Below, piece by piece: positions 59,847 through 64,000 of a stretch of DNA of 64,000 nt. How positions within the stretch are numbered: position 1 is the first letter of the stretch; every line of letters begins with the position of its first letter. The position numbers and the translations under genes are program-made. Source of the stretch: Bradyrhizobium sp. SRS-191 (GTDB lineage Bacteria; Pseudomonadota; Alphaproteobacteria; Rhizobiales; Xanthobacteraceae); NCBI RefSeq assembly GCF_024586915.1, contig NZ_JANBVS010000025.1, forward strand, positions 1-64,000, given 5' to 3'. The notes under the pieces are model-generated. The model searched no databases. It worked only from the letters and a program-made list of their open reading frames with translations, and had not been told where the DNA came from.

Positions 59847-60797
59847 TTGAAACATCGGATCGTATCACTCGTCCTGTCCCGGCTGGCCCTCGCGCTGGTC
59901 ACCGCGATCATTGTTTCATTCGCCGTGTTCTTCGCCACCGCAATGCTGCCGGGCGACACCGCCACGATCCTGCTCGGCCAGGCCGCGACGCCGGAAGCGG
60001 TCGAGGGCCTGCGCAAGGCGATGCATCTCGACGATCCCGCGATCTTCCGCTTCCTGCGCTGGCTCGCAGGCGTCGTGCATGGCGATCTCGGAGTCTCCTA
60101 CGCCAACAACATGCCGGTGGCGAAGCTGATCGGCGGACGTCTGATCAACACGCTCAAGCTCGCAGGCCTCACCGCTGTCATCGCGGTGCCGCTGGCGCTG
60201 ACGCTCGGCATCACCGCGGCGATGCTGCGCAATACGTTGTATGACCGCTGCCTCACCATCGCGATCATCGGTGTGGTGTCGGTTCCGGAGTTCATGATCG
60301 CGACGCTCGCCGTGCTGCTGTTCGCGGTCTATCTCAACTGGCTTCCGGCCGTGTCCTTCACCAGCGAGATCCGTACCGTCCATGATTTTGCCCGTGCCTA
60401 TGCGATGCCGGTCGTCACGCTCACCATCGTGATCTCGGCGCAGATGATCCGGATGAGCCGGGCGGCCGTCGTCGAGACGCTGAATACGCCCTACGTCGAA
60501 ATGGCGCTGCTGAAGGGCGCCTCGCGCGGCCGGATCGTGCTGCGCCACGCGCTGCCGAATGCGCTCGGGCCGATCGTCAACGCGGTCGCGCTGTCCTTGT
60601 CCTATCTCCTGGGCGGCGTCATCATCGTCGAGACGATCTTCAACTATCCCGGCGTCGCCAAGCTGATGGTCGATGCGGTGTCCACCCGCGACCTGCCGCT
60701 GATCCAGAGCTGTGCCATCATCTTCTGCTTCGGCTTCCTGCTGCTGACCACCACGGCGGACGTGATTGCCATCCTGTCGAATCCGAGGCTGCGATGA
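59847..60797 (+). CDS. Dipeptide-type ABC transporter permease (DppB-like)
   Basis: 316 residues, TTG start at 59847 without a strong ribosome site. N-terminal membrane helix then FFATAMLPGDTA and the LGVSYANNMPV segment, and the coupling loop TPYVEMALLKGASRGRIVLRH, all DppB-type. About six membrane segments. The stop overlaps the next start (ATGA). Confidence 0.92.
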   Translation: MKHRIVSLVLSRLALALVTAIIVSFAVFFATAMLPGDTATILLGQAATPEAVEGLRKAMHLDDPAIFRFLRWLAGVVHGDLGVSYANNMPVAKLIGGRLINTLKLAGLTAVIAVPLALTLGITAAMLRNTLYDRCLTIAIIGVVSVPEFMIATLAVLLFAVYLNWLPAVSFTSEIRTVHDFARAYAMPVVTLTIVISAQMIRMSRAAVVETLNTPYVEMALLKGASRGRIVLRHALPNALGPIVNAVALSLSYLLGGVIIVETIFNYPGVAKLMVDAVSTRDLPLIQSCAIIFCFGFLLLTTTADVIAILSNPRLR

Positions 60798-61660
60798 CGA
60801 GCGTCACGACATCCGCCGGCCGCAAGCCTGGCCCCACGTCGCTGTTCGGCTACCGCATCAATGCGGTCGGCGTCGTCGGTGCGCTGATCGTGACGTTCTG
60901 GATCGTCGTGGCGTTCGCTGCGCCCATGATCATCCCGCATCCGGTCGGCGACATCGTCGACACCGACTATTTCGGTCCGATGAGCCGTGAGCTGTGGCTC
61001 GGCTCCGATTATCTCGGCCGCGACATGACCTCGCGCATCCTGATGGGCGCGCGCTACACGCTCGGCATTTCCGTGGCCTCGGTCATCATCGCCGGCGCGT
61101 CCGGCGTCACGCTCGGCATGATCGCCGCCATTACCGGCGGTGTCGTCGACATGGTGCTGAGCCGGCTGCTCGATGCGCTGAGCTCGATTCCGAGCAAGCT
61201 GTTCAGTCTCGTCGTCGTCGCGGCTGTCGGTTCGTCGATTCCCGTTCTCATCGTGACCATGGCCGTGATCTACATTCCCGGCGCCTATCGCTTCGCCCGC
61301 GCGCTCGCGGTCAACATCAACACCATGGATTTCGTCGTGGTCGCCCGCATCCGCGGCGAGAGCCTGTGGTACCTGATCCGTGCGGAAATCCTGCCCAACA
61401 TCATCGGTCCCGTGCTGGTCGATCTCGGCTTGCGCTTCGTCTTCATCGTGCTGCTGCTCTCGGGGATGTCGTTCCTCGGCCTGGGCGTCAGGCCGCCTTA
61501 CGCCGATTGGGGCGCGCTGGTGCGTGAGAACATCGGCGGGCTGCCCTATGCCGCGCCGGCGGTGATCTTTCCGTCACTGGCGATCGCGAGCCTGACGATT
61601 GCGATCAATCTCCTGATCGACAATCTGCCGACCAAGATCCGCGACCGGGAGGCGTCGTAG
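60794..61660 (+). CDS. Dipeptide-type ABC transporter permease (DppC-like)
   Basis: 288 residues. LGSDYLGRDMTSRILMGARY and the coupling loop FVVVARIRGESLWYLIRAE are typical DppC/OppC motifs, with about six membrane helices. Coupled to both neighbours: ATGA overlap upstream and the ATPase ATG immediately after its stop. Confidence 0.93.
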   Translation: MTSVTTSAGRKPGPTSLFGYRINAVGVVGALIVTFWIVVAFAAPMIIPHPVGDIVDTDYFGPMSRELWLGSDYLGRDMTSRILMGARYTLGISVASVIIAGASGVTLGMIAAITGGVVDMVLSRLLDALSSIPSKLFSLVVVAAVGSSIPVLIVTMAVIYIPGAYRFARALAVNINTMDFVVVARIRGESLWYLIRAEILPNIIGPVLVDLGLRFVFIVLLLSGMSFLGLGVRPPYADWGALVRENIGGLPYAAPAVIFPSLAIASLTIAINLLIDNLPTKIRDREAS

Positions 61661-63316
61661 ATGACGAGCCTGGTTCAGATCCGCGATCTGCGCGTCGAGG
61701 CCACCACCGACTCCGGCCGCACGATCGAGATCATAGGGGGCGTCGACCTCGACATCGCCGAGGGCGAGATCGTCGCGCTGATCGGCGAGAGCGGCTCGGG
61801 CAAGACCACCATGGCGATGAGCCTGATGGGCTATGCCCGCGCGGGCTGCAGGATCGTTGGCGGTTCGGTTGTGGTCGACGGCGTCGACATGGTGGCGCTG
61901 CCGGAGAAGGACAAAGCGGCGGTGCGCGGCGCCAAGATCGCCTATGTGCCGCAGAGCGCGGCCGCGGCGTTCAATCCGGCGATCCGCATCATGGACCAGG
62001 TCATCGAGGTCGTGCGCATCCACGGCGTGATGCCGCTGGAGGAGGCGCGCACCAAGGCGGTCGCACTGTTCCGCGCGCTGTCGCTGCCCAATCCCGACCG
62101 GATCGGCGATCGCTATCCGCACCAGGTGTCCGGCGGCCAATTGCAGCGGCTCGCAGCGGCCATGGCGCTGATCGCAAGCCCCAAGGTGCTGATCTTCGAT
62201 GAGCCGACCACGGCGCTCGATGTCACCACCCAGGTCGAGGTGCTGCGTGCCTTCAAGTCGGTGATCTCGGCGCACTGCATCGCCGGCATCTATGTGTCGC
62301 ACGATCTTGCGGTCGTCGCCCAGATCGCCGACCGCATCGTGGTGCTCAGGAATGGCGAGGTGCAGGAGAGCGGCACGACGGCCGACATTCTCGAGCGCGC
62401 GCAGCATCCCTATACGCGCCAGCTGCTGGCGGCCGTCGCGCCGGATCATGAGCCGCGGCGTGATGCGTCCGGGCCCACGGCCGAGGCGCTACTCGAGGTG
62501 CATGAGGTCTCGGTCGGCTACGGGCCGCTGCGCTCGGACGGCCAGCCTGCGATCGTCGCCGTCGACAATGTCAGCCTGCGCGTGGCGCGCGGGCGCAATC
62601 TCGGCATCATCGGTGAGTCCGGTTGCGGCAAGTCCACACTTGCGCGCGCCATTGCTGGAATCCTGCCGCCGTTCTCGGGAGGCGTCGTGTTCGACGGCCA
62701 CGAGCTCGGGCGCAGCGCACGACATCGCAGCCCGGACCAGCTGCGCCAGGTGCAGATCGTATTCCAGCACGCCGACACGGCGCTCAATCCGGCGCATACG
62801 GTCGAGGACATTCTCGGGCGTCCGCTGACATTCTACCACGGCATGCCGCGCAAGCAGCGCAGCGGCCGCATCGACCAGCTGCTCGACATGGTAAAGCTGC
62901 CGCGCGCGTTGCGGCAGCGCCGGCCGGCCGAACTGTCGGGCGGGCAGAAGCAGCGCGTCAATTTTGCCCGCGCGCTCGCCGCCGATCCCAAGCTGATCAT
63001 CTGCGACGAGATCACCTCGGCGCTCGACACCGTCGTTGCCGCGGCGGTCATCGATCTGCTCAAGGAGCTGCAGCGCGAGCTCGATCTCGCTTATGTCTTC
63101 ATCAGTCACGATCTGTCGGTGGTGGAAGCGATCTGCGACGACATCGTCGTGATGTATCGCGGCCGCAAGATCGAGCAGATCACGCCCGAGGACATGGCGA
63201 AGCCGGAGCATCCCTATACGCAGCTGCTGCTGTCGTCGGTACCGAAGCTCGATCCGACCTGGCTGGATCATCTGCGCCAGGATCCCGAGCAGGTCCGCGC
63301 CTATTGCCAGCGTTGA
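61661..63316 (+). CDS. Fused dipeptide ABC transporter ATPases (DppD-DppF)
   Basis: 551 residues with two complete ATPase domains. First: Walker A GESGSGKT (about residue 43), signature VSGGQ, Walker B IFDEPTTALD. Second: Walker A GESGCGKS (about residue 321), signature LSGGQ, Walker B ICDEITSALD. This is the single-chain DppDF arrangement common in rhizobial peptide transporters. GGGAGG precedes the ATG at the junction with the permease gene. Energises uptake by the two permeases. Confidence 0.94.
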   Translation: MTSLVQIRDLRVEATTDSGRTIEIIGGVDLDIAEGEIVALIGESGSGKTTMAMSLMGYARAGCRIVGGSVVVDGVDMVALPEKDKAAVRGAKIAYVPQSAAAAFNPAIRIMDQVIEVVRIHGVMPLEEARTKAVALFRALSLPNPDRIGDRYPHQVSGGQLQRLAAAMALIASPKVLIFDEPTTALDVTTQVEVLRAFKSVISAHCIAGIYVSHDLAVVAQIADRIVVLRNGEVQESGTTADILERAQHPYTRQLLAAVAPDHEPRRDASGPTAEALLEVHEVSVGYGPLRSDGQPAIVAVDNVSLRVARGRNLGIIGESGCGKSTLARAIAGILPPFSGGVVFDGHELGRSARHRSPDQLRQVQIVFQHADTALNPAHTVEDILGRPLTFYHGMPRKQRSGRIDQLLDMVKLPRALRQRRPAELSGGQKQRVNFARALAADPKLIICDEITSALDTVVAAAVIDLLKELQRELDLAYVFISHDLSVVEAICDDIVVMYRGRKIEQITPEDMAKPEHPYTQLLLSSVPKLDPTWLDHLRQDPEQVRAYCQR

Positions 63317-63324
63317 GCGTGCGC

Positions 63325-63801
63325 CTACATCTGGAACAGGCTGGTCAGCGGCAGATAGGGCTTCACGATCGGCGATTTCAGCACGACGAAACTGAAATAT
63401 TTCTCGATGCCGATGTCCATGTCGGTCAGCCGCTCCATGATCGTCTGATACTCGCCGATCCCCGCGGTGACGAACTTCATCATGTAGTCGTAGCCGCCGG
63501 AGACGAGGTGGCACTCGATCAGCTGGTCGATCTTCTCGACCGCGGTCAGAAACCGGGCGAAGTCGATCTGGCGATGGTTCTTCAGGGTGACCTCGGTGAA
63601 GACGGTCAGCGTCTGGCCGAGCTTGGAGACGCAAATCTGGGCCGAATAACCTTCGATATAGCCCTCCGCCTGCAGCTTCTTTACCCGCATCAAGCAGGGG
63701 CTCGGCGACAGGTTGACCAGTTCGGCCAATTCCACATTGGTGACGCGGCCGTTCTTCTGCAGTTCGTGCAGGATCTTGATGTCGATGCGATCGAGCTTCA
63801 T
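63325..63801 (-). CDS. Lrp/AsnC-family transcriptional regulator
   Basis: 158 residues from the ATG at 63801, the usual Lrp length; longer in-frame starts (63840 and 63933) add unlike sequence. N-terminal KLDRIDIKILHELQKNGR, then the winged helix VTNVELAELVNLSPSPCLMR (about 19-38), followed by the RAM effector domain (CHLVSGGYDYMMKFV). Convergent with the transporter operon, eight bases away. Lrp-type regulators usually sense an amino acid or amine, fitting the aminotransferase/transport locus. An inverted repeat upstream suggests autoregulation. Confidence 0.92.
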   Translation of the reverse strand: MKLDRIDIKILHELQKNGRVTNVELAELVNLSPSPCLMRVKKLQAEGYIEGYSAQICVSKLGQTLTVFTEVTLKNHRQIDFARFLTAVEKIDQLIECHLVSGGYDYMMKFVTAGIGEYQTIMERLTDMDIGIEKYFSFVVLKSPIVKPYLPLTSLFQM

Positions 63802-63844
63802 GCCGCCGGGGTCCCGTGTCGCGAGGCGTCCTGGTCCCATTACA

Positions 63845-63858
63845 GCAGAAAATTCTGC
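63845..63858. promoter_or_regulatory. Candidate Lrp/AsnC operator
   Basis: GCAGAA-AA-TTCTGC, a six-base inverted repeat 44-57 bases upstream of the Lrp start, close to the general Lrp pattern (AT-rich centre flanked by CAG/CTG). Part of it recurs at 57290. A further TTCTGC lies close by, at about 63874. Confidence 0.45.
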
Positions 63859-64000
63859 GTTTGGGGGATTGAACTTCTGCAAAGCAAGAACGGGGCCGTA
63901 TGTGTCCGGATTAAGCGATGCAAAACAATACACTGGGGACGTGGGGGCTTGCAGAACGATATGCCGTCCGGCTGTCGAATCCGATGCCCGAAGTGCCTGA
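63859..64000. other. Window end, no gene identified
   Basis: The last 140 bases are upstream of the Lrp gene and probably hold its promoter. Short open frames continue to the window edge, but none has enough sequence to judge. Confidence 0.3.

Noticed and set aside
1..64000. CRISPR array, tRNA/rRNA genes, insertion sequence, prophage
   Set aside because: No regularly spaced repeats, no cloverleaf or rRNA sequence, and no transposase or integrase motif were found on reading the window.

Overview
The window is high-GC DNA with the codon bias, gene families and gene order of a Bradyrhizobium-type alphaproteobacterium (order Hyphomicrobiales). This is inferred from protein families and from a dispersed repeat typical of that genus, not from a marker gene. 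No rRNA, tRNA, CRISPR array, transposase or phage gene was seen.

Region 1 (0.1-5.1 kb) is the edge of the polysaccharide locus: a DOPA-dioxygenase-family protein, a Wza-type outer-membrane export lipoprotein, a small secreted Cys protein, a small hypothetical protein and an H-NS/HvrA-like nucleoid protein.

Region 2 (5.3-34.0 kb) is a large exopolysaccharide/capsule locus of the Wzx/Wzy type. It holds an initiating polyprenyl-phosphate glycosylphosphotransferase, a CDP-sugar cassette (cytidylyltransferase, PIG-L deacetylase, NAD epimerase, sugar C-methyltransferase, 3,5-epimerase, DUF4910 protein, glycosyltransferase), a flippase, further glycosyltransferases, a Gfo/Idh/MocA oxidoreductase, a second NAD epimerase, an asparagine-synthase-like amidotransferase, two membrane acyltransferases, a secreted beta-helix protein, a Wzy-type polymerase, a GT26 glycosyltransferase fused to a STAS-like domain, and a Wzz/BY-kinase. 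Nearly every major promoter gap in this region carries AT-rich blocks with ATTTAAAT/AATTTAAT words. I did not see these in the right half, which suggests one shared regulator; the H-NS-like protein is an obvious candidate.

Region 3 (34.1-37.8 kb) has a gene-poor kilobase with a Bradyrhizobium-type palindromic repeat, then a divergent RraA-family gene and LysR regulator, and an amino-acid-type periplasmic binding protein.

Region 4 (37.9-52.8 kb) looks like a polyol/sugar-alcohol catabolic locus. A SorC-family regulator sits between a leftward operon (FGGY kinase, HAD phosphatase, class II aldolase) and a rightward operon. The rightward operon encodes a Tat-exported binding protein, two permeases, two unequal ATPases, an erythritol-kinase-like FGGY kinase, a D-2-hydroxyacid dehydrogenase, a class II aldolase with a histone-like tail, and a GlpD-type dehydrogenase. 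Uptake, phosphorylation, oxidation and aldol cleavage are therefore all encoded together.

Region 5 (52.8-63.8 kb) looks like an amine/amino-compound uptake and catabolism locus: a PuuB-like FAD oxidase, two atypical type II HAD proteins, a GNAT, a class III aminotransferase, a peptide/opine-type ABC transporter with fused ATPases, and an Lrp/AsnC regulator. A 10-base word in the candidate operator of the Lrp gene recurs upstream of the second HAD/transporter genes.
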